The notes below the pieces were generated by a model that saw nothing but the letters and a program-made list of their open reading frames with translations, did not search any database and was not told the DNA's origin. A DNA stretch of 8,499 bases from Euryarchaeota archaeon UBA220. Lineage in GTDB: Archaea > Thermoplasmatota > Poseidoniia > Poseidoniales > Thalassarchaeaceae. The stretch lies in the NCBI GenBank assembly GCA_002501885.1, contig DAON01000091.1, positions 1 to 8,499 on the forward strand. The letters are read 5' to 3'. Every line of letters begins with the position of its first letter. Position 1 is the stretch's first letter. The position numbers and the translations under genes were made by a program. Below are positions 1 through 6,718 of this stretch, one piece after another.

Positions 1-612
1 TGGATACGGTAACACCTCGTCACTGGCGCTTGGGAATTTAGATTCAGGGTCGACATAGCGGGCAACGAGTTGGCCCGATTCCTCCCATTGATCTAACAAA
101 TTTGGGTCGTCGGTGACGAACTTGCCTTCTCCATGACGAACTGGGACTCGCATACGAGAGATTCCTTTGGTCCAGATACAGGGACTGTCGGGGTCGAATT
201 CCAATGTGGCCCATCGATTCTCATACTGGCCGCTATCATTGAGAGCTAGCGACGCTGACTGAGTCAAACTGACTTCTGAATCACCTGGTAGAAGCCCCAT
301 CTTGACTAGAACTTGGAAGCCGTTACAGATTCCAATAACCGGCTTGCCCGCCTTCACAAACTCTCTGACTTGGTCTCTCAGGCCGAATCGAAGACGATTG
401 CCCATCAAACGGCCGCTACCTAGGTGATCTCCAAATGAGAAGCCGCCGGGAACAGCCATGATGTCAAAGTCGGACAATTTGACTTCGCCACTGACAATAC
501 GGTTGACATGTACTCTCTGAGAAGTAGCACCTGCCATCTCGAATACTGCCATGGTCTCAAGTTCGCAATTGATTCCGAAACCAGACAGAACTGCTACTCT
601 CGGTTTGCTCAT
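1..612 (-). CDS. purQ: PurQ, glutaminase subunit of FGAM synthase (3' end cut by window edge)
   Basis: Class I glutamine amidotransferase subunit of phosphoribosylformylglycinamidine synthase. It releases ammonia from glutamine and passes it to PurL in the cytoplasm. The translated 204 residues start MSKPRVAVLSGFGINCELET. They show the oxyanion/fold motif VPGGFSFGD (residues 54-62), the nucleophile elbow GICNGFQ (94-100) with catalytic Cys96, and VPVRHGEGKF (156-165), which matches the VAHGEGNF-type motif of Bacillus PurQ. The frame is open to base 1, so the C-terminal His/Glu of the triad (usual PHPE motif) lies outside the window; complete family members have about 220-270 residues. The ATG overlaps the purL stop as ATGA and follows a strong ribosome binding site, so translation is probably coupled to purL. 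Identification is secure; only the C-terminus is unseen. Confidence 0.96.
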   Translation of the reverse strand, partial: MSKPRVAVLSGFGINCELETMAVFEMAGATSQRVHVNRIVSGEVKLSDFDIMAVPGGFSFGDHLGSGRLMGNRLRFGLRDQVREFVKAGKPVIGICNGFQVLVKMGLLPGDSEVSLTQSASLALNDSGQYENRWATLEFDPDSPCIWTKGISRMRVPVRHGEGKFVTDDPNLLDQWEESGQLVARYVDPESKFPSASDEVLPYP

Positions 613-3600
613 TGTGCCCCTCCTCCAAGTGAGCCTTGCCACGACTGTTTTAATTCAGAAATTGATGCAGAAAGGACCGGTTCTCCTTCACTGGTAACTG
701 AGAGTTTGTTGCCCGTGTCCACTGAACCAAGCCAATGGCAGGCATGCCCTTGCATTGCTGATTTGAACGCTTCTGAGTTCTCAGGACTAACACTGACTAA
801 AATCCGTCCGAGGCTCTCTGAAAATAGTGCACCGAATGAATCCAAATCCGGGTCATTGGCTCCTAGTTCTGAAATATCAACTGAGGCGCCAGATCCTACT
901 CCGAAGCAACACTCGGCTAGTGTTACTGCTAGGCCTCCGTCGCTACAATCGTGTGCGCTTGCAACAAGCCCTCTAGACATGGCTCCGGTCAGAGCCTTGT
1001 ACATTGCTAGATTGCGATTGGCGTCAATTGTTGGAACTCTGCCACCGATGCCACCTGAACACTCATCTCTGAACATGTAGGCGACTTCGCTTGCTCCGAG
1101 CTCATGGTGTGTTTCACCGAGTAGGAAGATGTGGTCGCCAGCTTGCTTGAAGTCACTTGATACTGCTTTGCGGACATCGTTATGATTTCCAATAAGACTG
1201 AACAAGATTGTTGGTGGAACACTGATCTTTTCTCCGTGCATCGTCACATCATTCTTCATTGAGTCTTTTCCACTGATACAAGGCAATTGGTAAGCTCTGC
1301 ATACATCGTCTATGGCACGGTTGGCTCGAACGAGTTGGGCGAGTTTGTAGCGGCCATCGGGGGTCTTCTCAGATACAACAGGATCTGGCCAGCAGAAGTT
1401 ATCCAGGCCGGCTACCATGTCTAAGTCCACCCCGACGCAAACCGCGTTTCGAAGAGCCTCGTCAACACAGGCAGCGGCCATCGAGTAGGCATCGATGTCT
1501 GAATATCGAGGAGCGATTCCATTCGAAATCACTGCTCCTTGGGTTCCACCATGGATTGGTGCGATTACCGCGGCGTCTCCGGGCGCGTCGTGGTCGATGC
1601 CGCAGAATGGCTTGATTACGGTCTGGGCTATTACCTCATGATCGTAAGAACGGACCCAGAATTCCTTACTGGCGATATTTGGTCTTGCCATCAAACGTCT
1701 GAGAATATCTCCCATTCCCTCGGCGTTAGCCTCGGGGGGCTCCATCTCCTCATGTACCGGAGGTTCCCATTCAGATTCAAGATTCAACTGGGGGCAACCA
1801 TCGTGGAGGAAAGAAATCGGTAGGTGTGCTACAGGTTTGTCACCGTGATGGACAACAAACGCACCTGAGTTTGTGAAAGTTCCAATGTTTGTCGCCTCAA
1901 CTTCGTGTAGGTTGGCCAGCCTCTCAAACTCAGCACAATCCGCCGGTCTGACTCCAACCGTCATGCGTTCCTGTGACTCAGAAACTAGAATTTCCCAAGA
2001 TGATAATCCAGCCTGCTTTAGAGGAACAACCGAGAGGTCTATTTCGGCTCCATCAGTTAGTTCTGCCATCTCTCCAACACTACTGGAAAGCCCCCCCGCC
2101 CCGTTATCAGTGATGACTTGAATCAGCCCCGAATCTCTCGCTTCGATGATCATGTCGATCATTTTCTTCTGGGTAATGGGGTCGCCGATTTGGACGGCTG
2201 AAGAGGGGCTTTCTTCCGTTAGCTCGAGGCTAGAGAATGTGGCTCCGTGAATGCCGTCACTACCAACTCTTCCTCCTACCATGTAGATGACATCCCCCGG
2301 CTCAGGCGTCTTGTCATGGCTCTCACGCCCGTCGGCTAGGACTCTGGGCATGATTCCTACCGTACCACAGTAAACCAATGGTTTGCCAATGTACCTCTCA
2401 TCGAATACTATTGCTCCGTTAACTGTTGGAATCCCCGATTCATTTCCACCCGCACGCACGCCCGCGTGGACACCTCGGAATACTCTCGATGGGTGAAACA
2501 GGCCCGAGGGTAATTTCCCATCGTAATCAGGAGGTCCGAAACAGAATACATCTGTGTTGGCAATTGGTCTGGCGCCCAAGCCCGTACCGAGGATATCTCG
2601 ATTGACACCTACGATTCCGGTCATCGCTCCACCGAATGGGTCCAAAGCACTGGGGGAGTTGTGCGTCTCCGCCTTCATGCAAAGGCTCCAATCATCATTC
2701 CAAGCAATTACACCTGAGTTGTCGTGGAATACACTGAGTAGCCAATCTACTTCCTTCTGTATGTCCAATGTTGGCTTCATGATGTGTGTCTTGAACAATG
2801 AATCAATGGTTGACTGTTCGCCTGTTTCGGTGTCCTTGTGAGAGATTTTCGCTGCAAATATCTTGTGTGAGCAATGCTCAGACCAGGTCTGTGCCAAGCA
2901 TTCTAACTCTGCATCAGTAGGTGCATTAGGAGGTAGTCCTAGGCTTTCTCTGGCCTCCCTCACAGCGGGGTTTCGATAGTGCTCCTGTATCGCTTGCATT
3001 TCTTCTAGATTGAGAGCTAATAGGCCTGTCTCGCTGATATCGGTTAATTCCTCATTACTGACTTCGAGATTTACTATAGTTGGCTCGGCGAATTCGGCGG
3101 GGGGCCGATCAGGGAATGGAAGGGAAGGCCATTCTCCCTCCGCGCAGGCATCACTACCTGCCACAATGCACCTCTCAATCATCGGATTGTGAAGTGGGGT
3201 TGAGAGTTGTTCGGCCGTGGTATTCTCTGGAAGGTCCCAGAACAGATAGGTGCGTGTAGTAGCCACGCGTGCTTCTTCTAGCTCTGGAAACAGTGTTGTC
3301 AAGCCGTCCAGTCCTGCTTGGCCCGCATTGTCTGTAACACCGGGTTTGAAACCGACTTGTACAATGGCCTCGGGAGGTTTTGGAAAGATATTGTCATCAT
3401 CCAGTAGGTTGCCATTGCAGGTCCCGTGTTCGATGATCGGGTCTGCGAACAAATCGTAGACTGTTCTCTGTAATTCCTCAACTTGTAAATCCGCCTTAAT
3501 CAGATAGCCAAGGGTTACCTTCACTCGCCCAACATCGATACCATAGTCTGAGGACAAAATTCCACGAATACTGTCGCCTCTAGCATCAGGGAGTCCTTCC

Positions 3601-3749
3601 ATGTCCTTGGTGGTCACCTCGACCGAATGAATCGGGGTCGACCCCATGCCGTATGTCGGATACCGTCCGTCCATGAACAAAGCGGCTTGTATTCCAGATG
3701 TTTTGTTTGGTTCAATCAGTTCAATGATGCTTCCATCCGCTTGTACCAT
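609..3749 (-). CDS. purL: PurL, FGAM synthase synthetase subunit with duplicated PurS-like N-terminus
   Basis: ATP-dependent conversion of FGAR to FGAM with ammonia delivered by PurQ. The frame encodes 1046 residues, longer than the small bacterial/archaeal PurL (about 720-740) and shorter than the fused proteobacterial enzyme (about 1300). Residues 39-110 and 127-196 each look like a PurS unit (second begins AIVQVGFKPGV), followed by a linker/helical region. Synthetase motifs then appear in order: TWSEHCSHK (288-296), AETHNSPSALDPFGG (360-374), GNESGIPTVNG (435-445), DGIHGATFSSLEL (498-510), GDP (522-524), DNGAGGLSSS (548-557), and in the second half PCISGKDSMKND and SAHDCSDGGLA. There is no C-terminal glutaminase domain; that is the separate purQ. 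The start is uncertain: the ATG at 3749 overlaps the upstream gene by 34 bases and has no ribosome binding site. In-frame ATGs at 3674 or 3647 remove the overlap and still keep the whole PurS-like part. Confidence 0.96.
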   Translation of the reverse strand: MVQADGSIIELIEPNKTSGIQAALFMDGRYPTYGMGSTPIHSVEVTTKDMEGLPDARGDSIRGILSSDYGIDVGRVKVTLGYLIKADLQVEELQRTVYDLFADPIIEHGTCNGNLLDDDNIFPKPPEAIVQVGFKPGVTDNAGQAGLDGLTTLFPELEEARVATTRTYLFWDLPENTTAEQLSTPLHNPMIERCIVAGSDACAEGEWPSLPFPDRPPAEFAEPTIVNLEVSNEELTDISETGLLALNLEEMQAIQEHYRNPAVREARESLGLPPNAPTDAELECLAQTWSEHCSHKIFAAKISHKDTETGEQSTIDSLFKTHIMKPTLDIQKEVDWLLSVFHDNSGVIAWNDDWSLCMKAETHNSPSALDPFGGAMTGIVGVNRDILGTGLGARPIANTDVFCFGPPDYDGKLPSGLFHPSRVFRGVHAGVRAGGNESGIPTVNGAIVFDERYIGKPLVYCGTVGIMPRVLADGRESHDKTPEPGDVIYMVGGRVGSDGIHGATFSSLELTEESPSSAVQIGDPITQKKMIDMIIEARDSGLIQVITDNGAGGLSSSVGEMAELTDGAEIDLSVVPLKQAGLSSWEILVSESQERMTVGVRPADCAEFERLANLHEVEATNIGTFTNSGAFVVHHGDKPVAHLPISFLHDGCPQLNLESEWEPPVHEEMEPPEANAEGMGDILRRLMARPNIASKEFWVRSYDHEVIAQTVIKPFCGIDHDAPGDAAVIAPIHGGTQGAVISNGIAPRYSDIDAYSMAAACVDEALRNAVCVGVDLDMVAGLDNFCWPDPVVSEKTPDGRYKLAQLVRANRAIDDVCRAYQLPCISGKDSMKNDVTMHGEKISVPPTILFSLIGNHNDVRKAVSSDFKQAGDHIFLLGETHHELGASEVAYMFRDECSGGIGGRVPTIDANRNLAMYKALTGAMSRGLVASAHDCSDGGLAVTLAECCFGVGSGASVDISELGANDPDLDSFGALFSESLGRILVSVSPENSEAFKSAMQGHACHWLGSVDTGNKLSVTSEGEPVLSASISELKQSWQGSLGGGAQ
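617..626 (-). promoter_or_regulatory. Ribosome binding site of purQ inside the end of purL
   Basis: On the minus strand the last purL codons (Gly-Gly-Gly-Ala-Gln) read GGAGGAGGGG, ending four bases before the purQ ATG; the GGAGG core is nine bases from it. This is close to a perfect Shine-Dalgarno match. It supports the start at 612 and translational coupling through the ATGA stop/start overlap. Confidence 0.8.
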
Positions 3750-4408
3750 GCCATGCCGTCGGTGTGATCGGTGAGTTGTTTGAATTGAACAAATGGAGAG
3801 ATTGAACGCATGTATCCGAAAGCTGCGAAATCAACAAGGTCAGGGGTGTTGCCACCAAAGAAGGGTTTACCATTATGTTCAGCGATAAATTCGGTTAGAA
3901 GATCATGCCAGAGTTCCTTGGGTTTTCTTCCGTCGTTTTTTACCCGTTTTCGAGCGATAATCCCCCACATGACTGGGAAGCCGGCCCATGCGTATAGTCG
4001 CTTTGAGAAGAAGTCAAATTCCTCAATCTTTGATATTCGTGTAGTGGTTTTTAGGGCGGAACCAAGGGTACCGTAGAGGATTGGAACCGTTGCCTTTGAC
4101 ATGTGTGTATCTGCCCATTCAAGCCATTTCTCTTGTCGTGTAGAGTCGCCCTGGGCTGCCATCTTGCCATCGTTGTATCTTGCATCGATTAAACGCAAAA
4201 GAGGGGTTGAGTCCACATGGTGTTCTCCGTCTTCATCGGTGAAAACTGGAACTTTGCCCCAATCACCAGCAAATGAGACTTCTTTCTTGATTCTCAGGCC
4301 ATTAATACCAATAAATTCGGTCTCTACATTGAGGTGTTCCAATAGACCTCGTACTTTCCAACAAAATGGGCACGAATAGAGCAGGTGCAGTTTGGGGGTT
4401 TGACCCAT
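3716..4408 (-). CDS. mPGES2-like glutathione S-transferase / glutaredoxin-fold protein
   Basis: A 230-residue protein with an N-terminal thioredoxin/glutaredoxin fold and a C-terminal all-helical GST domain. Visible motifs are the redox CPFC (residues 13-16), KVPVF (52-56, cis-proline motif) and DSTPLLRLID (66-75), which matches the glutathione-binding DS(S/T) turn. The C-terminal part KPFFGGNTPDLVDFAAFGYMRS (181-202) with a final HTDGMAWYKRMEASL closely resembles the end of membrane prostaglandin E synthase 2 (PTGES2). Unlike the animal protein, no N-terminal membrane segment is present. The actual reaction cannot be stated; a glutathione- or other thiol-dependent redox or isomerase role is inference. 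It is the first gene of the minus-strand run leading into purL, with its end at or within the purL start. The ATG at 4408 has a TATA-like box about 30 bases upstream and no clear ribosome binding site. Confidence 0.85.
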   Translation of the reverse strand: MGQTPKLHLLYSCPFCWKVRGLLEHLNVETEFIGINGLRIKKEVSFAGDWGKVPVFTDEDGEHHVDSTPLLRLIDARYNDGKMAAQGDSTRQEKWLEWADTHMSKATVPILYGTLGSALKTTTRISKIEEFDFFSKRLYAWAGFPVMWGIIARKRVKNDGRKPKELWHDLLTEFIAEHNGKPFFGGNTPDLVDFAAFGYMRSISPFVQFKQLTDHTDGMAWYKRMEASLN

Positions 4409-4434
4409 GTCTAATGCTGTTTTACATCCTTACA

Positions 4435-4443
4435 TGAATAAAT
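4435..4443 (-). promoter_or_regulatory. TATA-like box upstream of the GST-like gene
   Basis: Read on the minus strand this is ATTTATTCA, centred 31 bases upstream of the ATG at 4408. That spacing fits an archaeal TATA box giving a nearly leaderless transcript, and it agrees with the lack of a ribosome binding site directly before this start. A bacterial promoter reading cannot be excluded. Confidence 0.3.
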
Positions 4444-4483
4444 CGGCCTGAGCCTCAGACAATCGTCTTTGAATTTACACGAA

Positions 4484-4492
4484 TACATATAC
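4484..4492 (+). promoter_or_regulatory. TATA-like box upstream of pdxH
   Basis: The sequence TACATATAC is centred 26 bases before the pdxH ATG, where an archaeal TATA box would lie for a leaderless mRNA. It conflicts with the Shine-Dalgarno-like stretch just downstream, which would then not be in the transcript. No well-spaced bacterial -35 element accompanies it (TTGAAT at 4469-4474 is too close). Confidence 0.35.
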
Positions 4493-4495
4493 ACA

Positions 4496-4504
4496 AGGAA
4501 GTGA
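4496..4504 (+). promoter_or_regulatory. Shine-Dalgarno-like site before pdxH
   Basis: AGGAAGTGA differs by one base from AGGAGGTGA and ends nine bases before the ATG at 4514. It supports that start if the mRNA has a leader, and competes with the leaderless reading of the TATA-like box at 4484-4492. Confidence 0.4.
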
Positions 4505-4513
4505 GAGAATAGC

Positions 4514-5143
4514 ATGAAGAGTATGCGCAAGGAGTATCGAGATGGTGGAGAGATTTCAATTTCCGATCCTCAGGTTCCTCTAGACCTGCTCATTCAATGG
4601 CTGGCCGATGCAAAGGAAGTGGGTGTGTCTGAAGTTAATGCAATGAGTTTGGCAACCGTCGACTTACAAGGAAAACCACGGAACAGGATGGTTTTGCTCA
4701 AACATCTGGAAGATGAGGAAATTGGCTTCTTCACTAACATCGAGAGTGATAAGGCAGACGAAATCTCATCTTGTAGTTCAGTAGCAGCAACAATTTGGTG
4801 GCCGAAGATGGAGCGCCAAGTCAGAATTGAGGGAGTAGCGTCTCCGATGAATAGGGATATGGTGGAAGAATATCATCAATCAAGGCCGCGCAAGAGTAGG
4901 ATAGCGGCTCGGGTCTCGGACCAGAGTAGGCCTTTGGAATCTCGAGAGGAGTTAATGCATAGATTTGAGGAAGAAGAAGCGAGGTTTGAGGGTGAAGATG
5001 TACCCTTGCCGGACCATTGGGGCGGATTTCTAATCGCAATTAATCGAGTTGAGTATTGGTCTGGTAGGCCTAGTAGGATGCATGAGAGGGTTGTCCTGAC
5101 CAAAGAGGGTGGTTTGTGGTCGCAACGCAGACTCTACCCCTGA
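4514..5143 (+). CDS. pdxH: Pyridoxamine/pyridoxine 5'-phosphate oxidase
   Basis: FMN-dependent oxidation of PNP or PMP to pyridoxal 5'-phosphate, the active B6 cofactor; a cytoplasmic homodimer in characterised members. The 209 residues align over their whole length with E. coli PdxH (218). Visible matches are MRKEY (4-8, the family's N-terminal RREY), RNRMVLLKH (56-64), FFTNIESDKA (72-81, FMN phosphate region), MERQVRIEG (99-107), SRPRKSRIAARVSDQS (123-138), PLPDHWGGF (164-172), SRMHER (187-192, with the substrate-contact Arg and His of the RLHDR motif) and the typical C-terminus RRLYP. No key residue appears to be missing. It is followed after 43 bases by pyrF on the same strand, so the two are probably cotranscribed, although their pathways are unrelated. 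Confidence 0.96.
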   Translation: MKSMRKEYRDGGEISISDPQVPLDLLIQWLADAKEVGVSEVNAMSLATVDLQGKPRNRMVLLKHLEDEEIGFFTNIESDKADEISSCSSVAATIWWPKMERQVRIEGVASPMNRDMVEEYHQSRPRKSRIAARVSDQSRPLESREELMHRFEEEEARFEGEDVPLPDHWGGFLIAINRVEYWSGRPSRMHERVVLTKEGGLWSQRRLYP

Positions 5144-5175
5144 CTTGGGGAAAGCCTTGAGATATGCGGGGTGGC

Positions 5176-5182
5176 GGGGTGA
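5176..5182 (+). promoter_or_regulatory. Ribosome binding site that decides the pyrF start
   Basis: GGGGTGA, continuing as TTC, lies four bases before the ATG at 5187; its GGGG part is seven bases away. It resembles the GGAGGTGATC complement of the 16S rRNA tail. Neither the ATG at 5109 (inside pdxH) nor the one at 5253 has such a site, so 5187 is preferred. Confidence 0.6.
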
Positions 5183-5186
5183 TTCG

Positions 5187-5981
5187 ATGCAAGCGGCTGA
5201 TGTATGGGGCAGCAGGTGGTCCAGCACAGCACATCCACTATCACATCGATTCATGGAAACCGTGGTGGAGAAGCAGACTTTGGTCGTACTAGCGGCCGAC
5301 TTAGATAATACTGTAGAATTGGTCCAACTCATCAACGAAGTTGGTCCCCACATTGCAGCTCTCAAGACTCATGTTGACATGGTTGAAGACTACACCAAAG
5401 AGTCTTGGCAAGAAGTCGTTGACGCCGCTAATGCACACAATTTACTATTGTTTGAAGACCGTAAATTCGCAGATATTGGGAGAGTTTCTCAAACCCAGAT
5501 GGGAGGAGTGTATGATATTCGCTCATGGGCCGATATCGTCACGGCACACCGGATTTCGGGCCCGGATATTGTTGATGGGATTGCTGCTGGATGGGACGAT
5601 GTACAGCGAATTGGTGGAATTTTCCTACTCGCTCAGATGTCCAGTAGGGGCAACCTTCTGACAGATAGTTACACAGATGAAACGATTGTTACTGGTGCTT
5701 CTTCTCCTCATGTAATGGGCTACATCGGCAATGGAAGTTCTCCAGATGAAATTTCATCGCTTCGTGGTAAAGTTGGAGATGGCAAGATGATCTGGACCCC
5801 AGGAGTTAATCTCTCTGCGGAGGAGGGTGTGTTGGGTCAACGATATGGGCATCCTTCGGATGCAATCAGGGCCGGTGCGGATGCAGTGATTGTGGGAACT
5901 GGTATTCACAAGTCCGATGATCGGGTGGCCGCTGCAAAGGCTTACGCTGATGCTACTTGGTCGGCCTTGAACACAAGATGA
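5187..5981 (+). CDS. pyrF: Orotidine 5'-phosphate decarboxylase homologue, eukaryote (URA3/UMPS) type
   Basis: OMP decarboxylase forms UMP from OMP, the last step of de novo pyrimidine synthesis. With the start at 5187 the product has 264 residues and aligns without large gaps to yeast Ura3 and the decarboxylase half of human UMPS. Shared segments: STAHPLSHRF then EKQT (28-31), AAD (36-38), LKTHVD (59-64), LLFEDRKFADIG (87-98), WADIVTAH (114-121), LLAQMSSRGNL (147-157), TPGVNL (204-209), LGQRY (216-220) and VIVGTGI (234-240). Catalytic Asp38, Lys60, Asp91, Lys93 and Asp96 are present, as are Gln218 and Tyr220 of the phosphate gripper. Oddly, the conserved Arg of the VGRG motif is Thr238, and the NTV after FADIG is RVS (99-101). 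The overall family is certain; activity on OMP is likely from context-free homology but not assured because of these changes. The stop lies one base from the convergent receiver gene. Confidence 0.88.
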   Translation: MQAADVWGSRWSSTAHPLSHRFMETVVEKQTLVVLAADLDNTVELVQLINEVGPHIAALKTHVDMVEDYTKESWQEVVDAANAHNLLLFEDRKFADIGRVSQTQMGGVYDIRSWADIVTAHRISGPDIVDGIAAGWDDVQRIGGIFLLAQMSSRGNLLTDSYTDETIVTGASSPHVMGYIGNGSSPDEISSLRGKVGDGKMIWTPGVNLSAEEGVLGQRYGHPSDAIRAGADAVIVGTGIHKSDDRVAAAKAYADATWSALNTR

Positions 5982-5982
5982 G

Positions 5983-6654
5983 TTAGGGAAGGTATTCTTC
6001 CAGCATCGGCAAATACTCCGTTAGATCGATCATATCGAAGTAGTGTGCAATAACTGCCCCAGATCCGGCTAATATCAGAAGAACTAGGATTCTCTTCAGC
6101 CATTTTCCCTTCTTCTTGGGCTTCTTTATTGGTTCTGGTACTTCTGGCTGGATATCTGGCATGACCACTGCTTCGGGCATTGCTGGCATTATCGGCGGCA
6201 TAGGCAAAGGTGGTAATTCTGGTTCATCGGATTCTGGATAGAGTTCATCGAGATCTGCCAAACCGGGCGCGGGAGGAATTTCTCCCATCATGGAATCCCA
6301 GTTTTCATCGAATACAGATTGTGTCAACGGGGTCTCTAGCACAGCGACCGCTCCGGCCGAATATGCTGCATTGCGTGCTGTAGTCATGCGTTGTCTAGAG
6401 CTAACGAATACGATTCTGGCATCGTAGTCGCTCTCTCTCATTTCGAGTGCTGCCAAGTGGCCATCCATCGAAGGTATATCCAAGGAGAGGAAAACCAGCT
6501 TGGGTCGGAGATTAACGAACTCGTCTACTGCCTTGTCGCCATCCCCGCATGTCTCCGTGTTCCACCCTTGATTCTTCAGAATACTGCGTAGGCGACCCTC
6601 GACTGTTGCATTGCCGACCACGACCAAAGCTAGGGGTTGATTGTCACTCGACAC
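5983..6654 (-). CDS. Tail-anchored degenerate receiver (CheY-like) protein
   Basis: With a GTG start at 6654 the product has 223 residues. Residues 8 to about 125 have the receiver pattern (LALVVVG, then RLRSILKNQG, LVFLSLDIPSMDG, IVFVSS, AGAVAVLETP). All the phosphorylation residues are changed: the acidic pair is Gly-Asn (14-15), the phosphoacceptor Asp is Ser57 (seven before the Asp of MDG) and the Lys before Pro109 is Thr108; only the switch Ser85 remains. A Pro/Met/Glu-rich linker (about 127-176) leads to a Lys-rich patch (177-187), one hydrophobic segment (about 189-206) and a short acidic tail. It is probably a membrane-anchored protein with the receiver in the cytoplasm; its role is unknown. 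No ATG lies between the moeA stop and the domain. Possible starts are GTG 6654 or TTG 6681; ATGs at 6792 and 6873 would overlap moeA by 74 or 155 bases. Convergent with pyrF. Confidence 0.75.
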   Translation of the reverse strand: MSSDNQPLALVVVGNATVEGRLRSILKNQGWNTETCGDGDKAVDEFVNLRPKLVFLSLDIPSMDGHLAALEMRESDYDARIVFVSSRQRMTTARNAAYSAGAVAVLETPLTQSVFDENWDSMMGEIPPAPGLADLDELYPESDEPELPPLPMPPIMPAMPEAVVMPDIQPEVPEPIKKPKKKGKWLKRILVLLILAGSGAVIAHYFDMIDLTEYLPMLEEYLP

Positions 6655-6718
6655 GGACTCGACGTGTGGGTGGTGGCTCAAGAACGACGCGGTGAGAATA
6701 TTGTTTGGTGAGAGGTTT

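Larger units (their letters stand above)
4409..4513. promoter_or_regulatory. Divergent promoter region between the GST-like gene and pdxH
   Basis: This 105-base gap is the largest non-coding stretch in the window and is clearly AT-richer than the flanking genes. It separates two divergent start codons, so it must hold a promoter for each direction. One TATA-like box can be seen for each strand, listed separately. No inverted repeat that would suggest a dedicated operator was found by eye. Confidence 0.6.

Noticed and set aside
508..1080. Open frame of 190 codons on the plus strand
   Set aside because: It lies opposite purQ and the purL C-terminus, whose proteins match known families residue by residue; the plus-strand product is low-complexity Ser/Pro-rich and resembles nothing.
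5109..5186. N-terminal extension of pyrF from the ATG at 5109
   Set aside because: It would overlap the end of pdxH by 35 bases, has no ribosome binding site, and the extra residues do not align with Ura3; the ATG at 5187 has a good site and begins where the homology begins.
5987..6001. Small hairpin GGAAG-GTATT-CTTCC just after the pyrF stop
   Set aside because: The stem has only five base pairs, is followed by no T run, and lies in coding sequence of the convergent gene; too weak to call a terminator.
6110..6240. Repetitive-looking stretch
   Set aside because: It is the codon repetition of the Pro/Met/Glu-rich linker of the receiver protein, not a DNA repeat.
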